From Thermohalobaculum sp963700775 (GTDB taxonomy: Bacteria > Pseudomonadota > Alphaproteobacteria > Rhodobacterales > Rhodobacteraceae), in NCBI GenBank assembly GCA_963700775.1, contig CAVOYU010000006.1, positions 1 to 64,000 of the forward strand: DNA of 64,000 nt, in the 5' to 3' direction. This document shows positions 57,101 through 64,000 of the stretch, in pieces. Numbering within the stretch: position 1 is the first letter of the stretch; every line of letters begins with the position of its first letter. Made by a program: the position numbers and the translations under genes. Below the pieces are notes generated by a model, which made no database searches, was not told the origin of the DNA, and saw only the letters and a program-made list of their open reading frames with translations.

Positions 57101-58259
57101 TCAAGCGGGACGCTGTCCCGCGATCAGCCCGTCCAGCCACTCGTTGTCCGCGCCCAGCGCCGGCGCAGAATTCCTCGCGCTCCGGCCGGATATCGTCGAT
57201 GCGGAAGGGCAGGCCGAGGAACCGGAGCGCTCCGGCGAGGTCGCCCCGCAGCATCCCCAGTGCCGCCGTCTGCGGGTGAGTCGCCACCTGATCCATGCCA
57301 TGGACCGGCGCGTTCGGCACTCCCGCCGCGTCCAGCCGCGCCGCCATCGCCGCGGTCGTTGCCCTGGTCGTCACCCCGGCGATCAGCGCCACCAGCGCGG
57401 GCTTGTTCGCAACCCTCAGCGCGTTGGTCAGGAAGCGGGAATCGGCCGACCATTCCGGATGGCCGAGCTCGGCGCAGAGCTTGGTGAAAAGGTTGTCGTT
57501 GCCGGCTGCGATGATCAGCTCGCCGTCGGCGGTCGGGAAGGCCTGGTACGGCGCGATCATGATCGTGCCCGAGCCCGCCTTACCCGGCACTTTGCACGAG
57601 AATGTCCAGGTCGGTAGGAAGTAAACCATCCAGCCGAGCGCCGTCTCGAACAGTGAGGTGTCGACCACGCCGCCTCGGCCGGTCTCGGCCCGGCGCAGGA
57701 GCGCGGTCAGGATCGCCATCGCGACCCACATGCCGGTCCCCATGTCGATGATCGAGGGGCCGATCCGAACCGCCGGCTGCCCGGGATGCCCGGTCACGCT
57801 CATCAGCCCTCCGAACGCCTGCATCAGCGGATCGTAGCCCGGCCGGTCCTTCAACGGCCCCTCTTTGCCGAAAGCATGGATCGAGGCATAGACCAGCCGC
57901 GGGTTCTCGGCCATCAGCACCTGCGCCCCGAAGCCCAGCGCCTCGGCCAGCCCCGGCTTCTGGTTCTGGATCACCGCATCCGAGACGCGCGCCAGCGTCT
58001 TGAGCTTCGCCAGCCCCTCCGCGGACTTCAGGTCCAGCGTCACCGAGCGCTTCAGCCGGTTCAGCGCGTGGAACACCGCCGACATGTCGTCGATGAAGGG
58101 CGGGCCCCAGCCGCGGGCGTCATCGCCGACCTCGGGGCGCTCGACCTTGATCACCTCGGCGCCGAGCTCGGCCAGGATCAGCGCCGCATAGGGCGCGGCG
58201 ACGGAATGGCCGATCTCGACCACGCGGATGCCGGAGAGGGGGAGGGAGGTGTCGGTCAT
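57101..58259 (-). CDS. Second CaiB/BaiF family CoA-transferase, frameshifted at C terminus
   Basis: This class III CoA-transferase of about 385 residues has the N terminus LSGIRVVEIGHSVAAPYAAL, LAELGAEVIKVERPEVGDDA and the catalytic section GPSIIDMGTGMWVAMAIL. The main frame runs past the true end to 57069. Removing one T from GAATTC at 57178-57183 gives REESAPALGADNEW, the family S-x-P-x-L-G ending, and a stop at 57101. It is about 40 per cent similar in style to the first CaiB here but is clearly a separate enzyme. Confidence 0.88.
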
Positions 58260-58301
58260 GGGCGGGGTCTCAAGCGCTTACGGTCCGGTCAGAGTCAGGT
58301 C

Positions 58302-58376
58302 ATGCCCGCACTTGAGGCGGGCATCCAGAACGCGCCTTTGCGGCCAAGGCTGGATTGCCGGGTCAAGCCCGGCAAT
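58302..58376. repeat. Double palindromic repeat, copy A
   Basis: ATGCCCGC/GCGGGCAT (58302-58324) is followed by ATTGCCGGG/CCCGGCAAT (58354-58376, loop tcaag). It lies upstream of the second caiB gene and downstream of the sulfotransferase gene on the minus strand. Confidence 0.85.
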
Positions 58377-58475
58377 GACCACGCGATGGCCGGTTCAACG
58401 CAAGTCCCGACCGCTTTAGCGTGCCGGAGCCGGGGGCGGGAAGGGGCAGGGGATCGCGGTGGTGATAATGGCCGC

Positions 58476-58545
58476 GCCCCGGACCTGATCCGGGGCCTCG
58501 CGCGGCGGCGGGCCGCCCGTCGAGGTCCCGGCTCAAGGCCGGGAC
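58476..58545. repeat. Double palindromic repeat, copy B
   Basis: GCCCCGGA/TCCGGGGC (58476-58496, loop cctga) is followed by GTCCCGGC/GCCGGGAC (58525-58545, loop tcaag). Layout and sequence resemble the pair inserted in valS at 4939-4999. It ends 10 bases before the sulfotransferase stop and may act as its 3' end. Confidence 0.85.
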
Positions 58546-58554
58546 ATTGGCTCG

Positions 58555-59478
58555 TCAACCCGACCCATTGAACAGCCACGCGATGTAATCCGCCGGGTAG
58601 CGCGCCTTGACCTGTTCCAGCAGCGCCAGGCTTTCCTCGTCCAGCACGCCCTGCCACTGGCCGGAGGTGCCCTTGTTGAAGAACCGGGCGTTGTCCTTCC
58701 ACATCTTCAGGTCGGTGTCCGGCGCGGTGCGGTCGGCGTTCTTCTTCATGTTGTCGAAGCGGGCCGCGGCGATGAGGTCGGGCCAGCGGTCCTCGGGCAC
58801 CTCGATCCCCAGGAACCCGGCGACCCGGCGCATCTGGGCGTCGAGGTCGCGCTTCAGGTCGGCGTAGTGGACCAGCAGGACGTTCGGCCGGTCGCGATGC
58901 AGCCAGTAGGTCAGGCCGTGGCGGAAGACCGACCAGTAGGGGGCGCCGTCCTCCTCCCACTCGAAGCTGCCGGTGGTCAGCCACTGGCGGAAGAAGCCGT
59001 TCGGGTCGTCGGGCACGTCGGGCTTGCCCACGCCTGCCGCACGCATCTCGCGGGCGAAGATCGCGTCGCCGTCCGGGTTCCAGTTCCTGAGGTGGTTCAG
59101 CATCGACATGAAGACGTCGCGCGGGTCGCGCTGGACACAGATGTAGCTGGCGCCCGGATACCAGGGCAGGCCGTCCAGCGCGGTGTGGGTCTTGATGAAG
59201 CGGCGGTGCGCCTGGGCGGCATAGGTGGCGTGGACCTCGGCGGCCTCGTGACCGCGGATGTCCATCCAGGGCGATATCTCGGCCAGCGGGCGGTCGAACC
59301 GGGTGCGCTGGAAGATCAGCAGGGCGCAGATCATCTGCATCCAGGTGGTGCCGGCCTTGTAGGGGGTGCAGACCAGGATATCGCCCTCGCGGGGCTCGAA
59401 CCCCTGCCAGCGGGCGCTGTCCCAGACCGGGTGCTGATAGTGGCGAATAGGAAGTTCGTTGAGGTCGAATGGCGTCAT
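58555..59478 (-). CDS. PAPS-dependent sulfotransferase
   Basis: This 307-residue cytosolic-type sulfotransferase has the 5'-phosphosulfate loop TPYKAGTTWMQ (residues 38-48), the catalytic histidine in FIKTHTALDGLP, the 3'-phosphate motif RDPRDVFMSMLNH and a C-terminal G-x-x-G section (NKGTSGQWQGVL). It transfers sulfate from PAPS to an alcohol or amine acceptor. The start at 59478 is set by homology. Such enzymes are uncommon next to acyl-CoA catabolic genes. Acceptor unknown. Confidence 0.92.
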   Translation of the reverse strand: MTPFDLNELPIRHYQHPVWDSARWQGFEPREGDILVCTPYKAGTTWMQMICALLIFQRTRFDRPLAEISPWMDIRGHEAAEVHATYAAQAHRRFIKTHTALDGLPWYPGASYICVQRDPRDVFMSMLNHLRNWNPDGDAIFAREMRAAGVGKPDVPDDPNGFFRQWLTTGSFEWEEDGAPYWSVFRHGLTYWLHRDRPNVLLVHYADLKRDLDAQMRRVAGFLGIEVPEDRWPDLIAAARFDNMKKNADRTAPDTDLKMWKDNARFFNKGTSGQWQGVLDEESLALLEQVKARYPADYIAWLFNGSG

Positions 59479-59627
59479 GGCACTACCCTGAAATGCGCAA
59501 ACCTGGCCGAGCCTAGCGCGGTCCGCGCGGCGGCGCATCCCCCTTGTGATTATCCGCTTTTGCCGATTGCCCGGGCCGCGCTAGACTGGCACTCCGCAGG
59601 CGGATGCGGCGCTCCGGGACAAGCCAG

Positions 59628-60423
59628 ATGGACCTGAAATTCGAGACCCTGCTGATCGAGATGCACGACCCGAACATCCTGGTCGTCACCATGAACCGGC
59701 CGGACCGGCTCAACGCCATGAACACGCAGATGATGACCGATCTGCGCGAGCTGTTCACCGAACTCTATGTCCGTCCCGACGGTCGCCAACTGCGTCGTGC
59801 TGACCGGGGCAGGGGACCGCGGCTTCTGCCCGGGCGCCGACCTGAAGGAGCGCGACGGGATGTCCGACGAGATCTGGCGGCGCCAGCACGCCATCGTCGA
59901 GCAGTTCATCCGCGCCATGCACCAGTGCCCGGTCCCGATCATCGCCGCGGTGAACGGCGTCGCCATGGGCGGCGGCATGGAGATCGCGCTCGCCTGCGAC
60001 TTCATCTACGCCGACGAGACGGCGCGCTTCGCCTTCCCCGAGGTGACCCGCGGCATCATGCCCGGCGCCGCCGGGCCGCAGAACCTGCCGCGCGCCTGCG
60101 GGGTGCGCCGCGCCAAGGAGATCGTGCTGACTGGCCTGCCGTTCTCGGCGAGCGAGGCGTTGGAGTGGGGCATCGCCAACCGCCTCTGCAAGCCCGGGAA
60201 CCTGATGGCTGAGGCGCTCGAGACCGCCCGCGTCATCGCAGCGAATGCGCCGATCGGCGTGCGCGCGGCCAAGAAGGCGCTCGACAAGGCGACCGAGCTC
60301 GACCGCGCCACCGGCTACGACTTCGAGATCGCCGCCTACAACCTCACCGTCCCGACCGAGGACCGGCTGGAAGGGGTCCGCGCCTTCAACGAGAAGCGCA
60401 AGCCCGTGTTCAAGGGCCGCTGA
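59628..60423 (+). CDS. Enoyl-CoA hydratase/isomerase family protein, frameshifted
   Basis: This crotonase-fold protein has about 264 residues if repaired. The first frame gives LLIEMHDPNILVVTMNRPD and MNTQMMTDLRELFTE. The second has the oxyanion-hole motifs VVLTGAGDRGFCPGADLKE and VNGVAMGGGMEIALACDF, and continues to a stop at 60423. Removing one A from GAACTC at 59760-59765 joins them. The usual second catalytic Glu position reads FPEVTRGIMPGAAGPQNLPR, which is compatible with hydratase activity. It is followed one base later by the DJ-1/PfpI gene. Confidence 0.85.
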
Positions 60424-60424
60424 G

Positions 60425-61105
60425 ATGCGGATCGGCCTCGCCCTCTTCCCCGGCCTCTGCCAGCTAGACATGACCGGGCCGCAGGAGGTTCTGGTCCGCC
60501 TGCCGGACGCGCAGGTCGACGTGGTCGCGCGGGGCACCGCCCCGGTCCGCACCGACCGCGGCCTGACCATCGTTCCGGACGTGGCGCTGGCCGGTGCCCC
60601 GCAATACGACGTCTTCGTCATGCCCGGCGGCCCCGGCCAGCAGGAGTTGATGGCCGATGCCGAGTGGCTCGGCTTCCTGCGCGCCCAGGCCGCGGGGGCG
60701 AAGATCATGATGAGCGTCTGCACGGGCGCGCTGGTCATGGGCGCGGCTGGGCTCCTGCGCGGCTACAGGGCCACGACCCACTGGAGCTGCCACGACCTCC
60801 TCGCGCTCCTCGGCGCCGAGCCGGTGGACTGCCGGGTGGTGATCGACCGCGACCGGGTGACGGCTGCCGGCGTCACATCCGGCATCGACGGTGCGCTGGC
60901 GCTGGCCGAGCTTCTGCACGGCCGCGCGCTTGCCGAGCGCATCCAGCTCGGCATGGAATACGAGCCCGAGCCGCCGACCCATGCCGGCCACCCGCGCTCG
61001 GCACCGCCGGAGCTCACCGCCGATATGCGCGCCAGGGGCGCTCAGCTCTACGAAGCCCGCAGGCGGGCCTGCCACGACGCCGCGGTGCGCCTGCATCTCA
61101 GCTAG
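60425..61105 (+). CDS. DJ-1/PfpI family protein, isonitrile hydratase-like
   Basis: This 226-residue protein has the nucleophile elbow Cys99 in MMSVCTGALVMGAAGLL, the D15 position in CQLDMTGPQEVL and the family strand YDVFVMPGGPGQQELM. These features and the ATTHWS section match InhA-type isonitrile (cyclohexyl isocyanide) hydratases. It starts one base after the enoyl-CoA hydratase stop, so they are likely co-translated. Actual substrate unknown. Confidence 0.9.
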   Translation: MRIGLALFPGLCQLDMTGPQEVLVRLPDAQVDVVARGTAPVRTDRGLTIVPDVALAGAPQYDVFVMPGGPGQQELMADAEWLGFLRAQAAGAKIMMSVCTGALVMGAAGLLRGYRATTHWSCHDLLALLGAEPVDCRVVIDRDRVTAAGVTSGIDGALALAELLHGRALAERIQLGMEYEPEPPTHAGHPRSAPPELTADMRARGAQLYEARRRACHDAAVRLHLS

Positions 61106-61110
61106 CTTCT

Positions 61111-61130
61111 CCTCCCCCATCGTGGGGAGG
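61111..61130. repeat. CCTCCCC/GGGGAGG hairpin repeat
   Basis: A 7-bp stem (61111-61117 with 61124-61130) lies in the 63-base gap before the HMG-CoA lyase-like gene. It is the core of the larger inverted repeat at 52295-52447. Confidence 0.7.
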
Positions 61131-61168
61131 CCGGGAGGGGGTCAGCCTCCCACAGGAAAGGACCGAGA

Positions 61169-62104
61169 ATGACCCGAGACGTCACCGTTCGCGATGTCGG
61201 CCCCCGCGACGGGCTCCAGCTCGTCAAGACCGTGGTCCCGACCGAGACCAAACTCGCCTGGATCCGCGCCGACATCGCCGCCGGCGTGCAGGAGATCGAG
61301 GTCTGCTCCTTCGTCCCCGCCCACATCATCCCGCAATTCTCCGACGGGGTGCAGGTGGCAACCGAGGCCGCGAAGATCGGGGGCTACACGCCCTCGGCGC
61401 TGACCCCGAACCTCAAGGGCGCCGAGATCGGATTCAACACCGGCATCCGCAAGATCAACTACGTCATGTCGGTGTCCGAGACCCACAATCAGAAGAACGT
61501 CCGCCGCACCCGTGCCGAGTCGCTGCAGGGGCTGAGGGATATCCTCGCCATGCGCGACCAGCGCGCGCCCGGCACGCTGATCGGCGTCGGGCTGGCGACC
61601 TCGCTCGGCTGCACGCTGGAGGGTGAGGTGCCGGAGGCCGAGTCGCTCCGCATCCTTGCGCAGGTGCTGGAGGCCGGGGTCGACGAGGTGGCGCTGCCTG
61701 ACACGGTCGGCTACGCCCACCCCTCCCAGGTGAAGTCGCTGTTCTCGCAGGCCGCCAGGCTCTGCGGCGACGTCCCCCTCTGGTCGCACTTCCACGACAC
61801 CCGCGGCCTCGGCATCGCCAATGCCTATGCCGCGCTCGAGGCCGGCTGCACCCGCTTCGACGCCTCGCTCGCCGGCCTCGGCGGCTGCCCCTTCGCGCCC
61901 GGCGCCAGCGGCAACATCGCGCTGGAGGATCTCGTGTTCCTGCTCGAATCCGAAGGACTCCGCACCGGCGTCGATCTGGAAGCGCTGAAGGCTGCCCGCG
62001 CCATTGTCGAGGCCGCCCTTCCCGACCAGCGCAAGTTCGGCATGGTGCTGAAGGCGGGCCTCCCGAAGGGATTCGTCCCGCCCTCGACGATCGCGGCGGA
62101 ATAG
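61169..62104 (+). CDS. Hydroxymethylglutaryl-CoA lyase-like enzyme
   Basis: This 311-residue TIM-barrel member of the HMGL family has the catalytic R13-D14 in VGPRDGLQ, the metal-binding histidines in WSHFHDTRGLG, and the active-site cysteine loop GLGGCPFAPGASGN. The reaction is likely cleavage of a 3-hydroxyacyl-CoA to acetyl-CoA plus a ketone or ketoacid. It may act on HMG-CoA in leucine breakdown, or on a related substrate, since no other leucine-degradation gene is adjacent. A GGAAAGG ribosome site precedes the ATG. Confidence 0.9.
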   Translation: MTRDVTVRDVGPRDGLQLVKTVVPTETKLAWIRADIAAGVQEIEVCSFVPAHIIPQFSDGVQVATEAAKIGGYTPSALTPNLKGAEIGFNTGIRKINYVMSVSETHNQKNVRRTRAESLQGLRDILAMRDQRAPGTLIGVGLATSLGCTLEGEVPEAESLRILAQVLEAGVDEVALPDTVGYAHPSQVKSLFSQAARLCGDVPLWSHFHDTRGLGIANAYAALEAGCTRFDASLAGLGGCPFAPGASGNIALEDLVFLLESEGLRTGVDLEALKAARAIVEAALPDQRKFGMVLKAGLPKGFVPPSTIAAE

Positions 62105-62145
62105 GCACGTGCGCCCCCGGCCGGGAGCCCGAACGGTGCGCCTCC

Positions 62146-62163
62146 CTCCCCCTTGTGGGGGAG
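62146..62163. repeat. CTCCCCC/GGGGGAG hairpin repeat
   Basis: A 7-bp stem with a 4-base loop (62146-62152 and 62157-62163) occupies the gap between the HMG-CoA lyase-like gene and the next acyl-CoA dehydrogenase. It shares its sequence with the arms of the 52.3 kb inverted repeat. Confidence 0.75.
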
Positions 62164-62231
62164 AGGGACGCCTGACGGCGACCAACGGCGCCCCTCCCCG
62201 ACGCACGAACAGGCCTGACCGAGCAAAGCCC

Positions 62232-63404
62232 ATGACAGACCTCTCCCTCCCCCTCACCGACCCCTGGACCGACATCCGCGAGGGGGTCGTTCAGGTCTGC
62301 GCCCGCTTCCCTAACGAGTACTGGATCCGCCTCGACGCCGCGTCCGAGTACCCGCACGACTTCGTCGACTCGCTCACCGAGGCCGGCTATCTGGGTGCGC
62401 TGATCCCCGAGGAATACGGCGGCTCCGGCCTCCCCATCGCCGCCGGGGGCGCGATCCTCGAGACGATCCACGCGGCCGGCTGCAACGCCGCCGCCTGCCA
62501 CGCGCAGATGTACACCATGGGCACCGTGCTGCGGCACGGCTCGGAGGAGCAGAAGCGCCGCTACCTGCCCGAGATAGCCTCCGGCAGGCTCCGCCTCCAG
62601 GCCTTCGGGGTGACCGAGCCCACTACCGGCTCGGACACCACCCAGCTCAAGACCCGTGCGGTGCGCGAGGGCAACCAGTACGTGGTGAACGGCCAGAAGG
62701 TCTGGACCTCGCGCGCCCTCCAGTCCGACCTGATGCTGCTCCTCGCCCGCACCACGCCCGCCGCCGAGGTCAAGCGGCGGGCCGACGGCATCTCCGTCTT
62801 CCTCGTCGACCTGCGCGAGGCGGTCGGCAAAGGCGTCGAGATCCGCAAGCTCGACGCCGCGATCAACCACAACACCACCGAGGTGTTCATAGATAACCTG
62901 AAGCTCCCGCCAGAATGCCTTGTCGGCGAAGAGGGAAAGGGCTTCCGCTACATCCTCGACGGCATGAATGCCGAGCGAATCCTGATCGCCCATGAATCGC
63001 TCGGCGATGGCCGCTACTTCATCGGCCGCGCCGCCGGCTACGCGAAGGAGCGGGTGGTCTTCGGCCACCCGATCGGCCGGAACCAGGGCATCCAGTTCCC
63101 GATCGCCCGCGCGCATGCCGAGCTCGAGGCCGCCACGCTGCTCGTCCGCAAGGCCGCCGCCCTGTTCGATGCCGGGCAGGATTGCGGCGCCGAGGCCAAC
63201 ATGGGCAAGATGCTCGCCTCCGAGGCCGCCTGGCACGCGGCGGAAGCGGCGATGCAGACCTTTGGTGGCTTCGCCTTCGCCCGCGAATACGGCATCGAGC
63301 GCAAGTGGCGCGAGTGCCGCCTCTACCAGACCGCGCCGATCTCGACCAACATGATCCTCGCCTATATCGGCCAGCATGTGCTGGGGATGCCCCGGTCGTA
63401 CTGA
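62232..63404 (+). CDS. Acyl-CoA dehydrogenase, IVD-type catalytic site
   Basis: This 390-residue FAD enzyme has FGVTEPTTGSDTTQLKT and QKVWTSRALQSDLMLLL for substrate and FAD. The C terminus reads YQTAPISTNMILAYIGQHV instead of the canonical glutamate motif. A glutamate is present instead at E248 in GMNAERILIA, the position used by isovaleryl-CoA and long-chain dehydrogenases. The enzyme is therefore expected to be active with the alternative base, perhaps on branched acyl-CoA. The start at 62232 is set by homology. Confidence 0.92.
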   Translation: MTDLSLPLTDPWTDIREGVVQVCARFPNEYWIRLDAASEYPHDFVDSLTEAGYLGALIPEEYGGSGLPIAAGGAILETIHAAGCNAAACHAQMYTMGTVLRHGSEEQKRRYLPEIASGRLRLQAFGVTEPTTGSDTTQLKTRAVREGNQYVVNGQKVWTSRALQSDLMLLLARTTPAAEVKRRADGISVFLVDLREAVGKGVEIRKLDAAINHNTTEVFIDNLKLPPECLVGEEGKGFRYILDGMNAERILIAHESLGDGRYFIGRAAGYAKERVVFGHPIGRNQGIQFPIARAHAELEAATLLVRKAAALFDAGQDCGAEANMGKMLASEAAWHAAEAAMQTFGGFAFAREYGIERKWRECRLYQTAPISTNMILAYIGQHVLGMPRSY

Positions 63405-63433
63405 GCCGCGCCACCCCCCAGCCGGAGCGCCCG

Positions 63434-64000
63434 ATGACCGTCACGCTGAACGCCCGCGCCGACCTGACGCTCGAAGCTGCCCGCCGCGTCGCCTGGGGCG
63501 GCGAGGCGGTGGTGCTGGGCACGACCTCGCAGAAGGCCATGGTCGAGGCCCGCGCCCGCTTCCTGCGCCTGATCGAGGACCCGGAGATTACCATCTACGG
63601 CGTCACCTCCGGCTACGGCCAGCACGCCAAGAACCGGCTGAAGCCGGAGGAGCGCAAGGCCCATGCCGCCCGCCCCTCCATCGCTCCCGCCGCCTCATGG
63701 GGCGATCCCGTCCCCGAGCGCGTCGCCCGCGGCATCGTCTTCGCCCGGCTCGCCAACTTCGTCGAGGGTGACGCCGCCGCCAGCCCCGCCATCGCCAACG
63801 GCGTCGCGGCGATGCTGGACGGCCGCAAGCTACCGCCGGTTCCGGCGCGCGGGCAGGGTGGCGCCGGCGAGATCCTGTCGCTCGCGCCCCTGTTCCTGCC
63901 GCTGATGCAGTCGATGACGCTCGAGGAGAAAGACTCGCTCTCCCTGATCAACGGCTCGCCCTCGGCGACCGCGCTGGTGGTCGACGGCGCGCTCGCCGCC
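63434..64000 (+). CDS. Histidine/aromatic ammonia-lyase family protein lacking the MIO serine (partial)
   Basis: This is the first 189 residues of a HAL/PAL-superfamily protein that continues past the window. The catalytic tyrosine loop is conserved (TIYGVTSGYGQ, Tyr55), as is the later LINGSPSATALVVDGA section. Where HAL has G-A-S-G-D, which cyclises to the MIO cofactor, this protein has GGAGE at residues 142-146, so the Ser is Gly. Normal MIO chemistry cannot occur. It starts 29 bases after the acyl-CoA dehydrogenase stop and is probably in the same transcript. Confidence 0.88.
   Translation, partial: MTVTLNARADLTLEAARRVAWGGEAVVLGTTSQKAMVEARARFLRLIEDPEITIYGVTSGYGQHAKNRLKPEERKAHAARPSIAPAASWGDPVPERVARGIVFARLANFVEGDAAASPAIANGVAAMLDGRKLPPVPARGQGGAGEILSLAPLFLPLMQSMTLEEKDSLSLINGSPSATALVVDGALAA

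Overview
The window is a gene-dense, GC-rich stretch of an alphaproteobacterial chromosome. Gene order points to Rhodobacterales or a close relative: pcm-tolC-popZ-like-valS, erpA/dgt/argS/SPOR/nagZ/scpAB, merR-ihfA-fabH-plsX-rpmF-DUF177/bamE, nusB-ribH-ribBX-ribE with kpsS and wza genes then ribD-nrdR, glyA/nadK, perM-hdaA-ppk-ppx, and proS-lolCD. This assignment rests on remembered synteny and protein style; no search was run.

Layout. 0-8.6 kb: tRNA-Cys, a PCMT-family methyltransferase, TolC, a PopZ-like acidic protein, ValRS, a GFA protein, a CPBP protease and a small charged protein. 8.8-18.1 kb: dihydroxy-acid dehydratase, a lipoprotein, ExoIII, RecQ, a secreted DUF5602-like protein, ErpA, dGTPase and ChaC. 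18.2-25.5 kb: ArgRS, a SPOR protein, NagZ, ScpA/ScpB, long-form dCTP deaminase, tRNA-Pro(GGG), a MerR regulator and IHF-alpha. 25.6-39.9 kb: phospholipid/fatty-acid genes (fabH, plsX), L32, DUF177, BamE, a cytochrome P450 behind nusB, the riboflavin genes split by two capsule-export genes, NrdR with a pair of candidate NrdR boxes, a DM13 protein and GlyA. 40.2-51.1 kb: NAD kinase, an AI-2E/PerM permease, HdaA, polyphosphate kinase and exopolyphosphatase, ProRS, LolC, LolD and an M48 peptidase. 51.1-64 kb: an accessory catabolic region with two CaiB-type CoA-transferases, two acyl-CoA dehydrogenases, MmgE/PrpD, a MaoC hydratase, an M24 peptidase, a sulfotransferase, enoyl-CoA hydratase, a DJ-1/PfpI protein, an HMG-CoA-lyase-like enzyme, and the start of a histidine/aromatic ammonia-lyase homologue that lacks the MIO-forming serine.

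The most striking signal is a set of interrupted genes. Nine genes (DUF5602-like, bamE, ribE, perM, hdaA, ppk, maoC, the second caiB and the enoyl-CoA hydratase) need a one-base correction. In every case the correction is removal of one extra T:A pair in GANTTC/GAANTC, which restores GANTC, the recognition site of the alphaproteobacterial CcrM methyltransferase. Base-calling error at methylated adenines is the likeliest cause, but the coincidence is too regular to be random. Many other GANTC sites in the window are intact.

Other notable features are tandem palindromic repeats. One pair is inserted in frame inside valS, and relatives fill gaps in the 55-62 kb region. There are also visible differences in GC content along the window: the argS-to-ppx block is lower, and the 51-64 kb region is higher.
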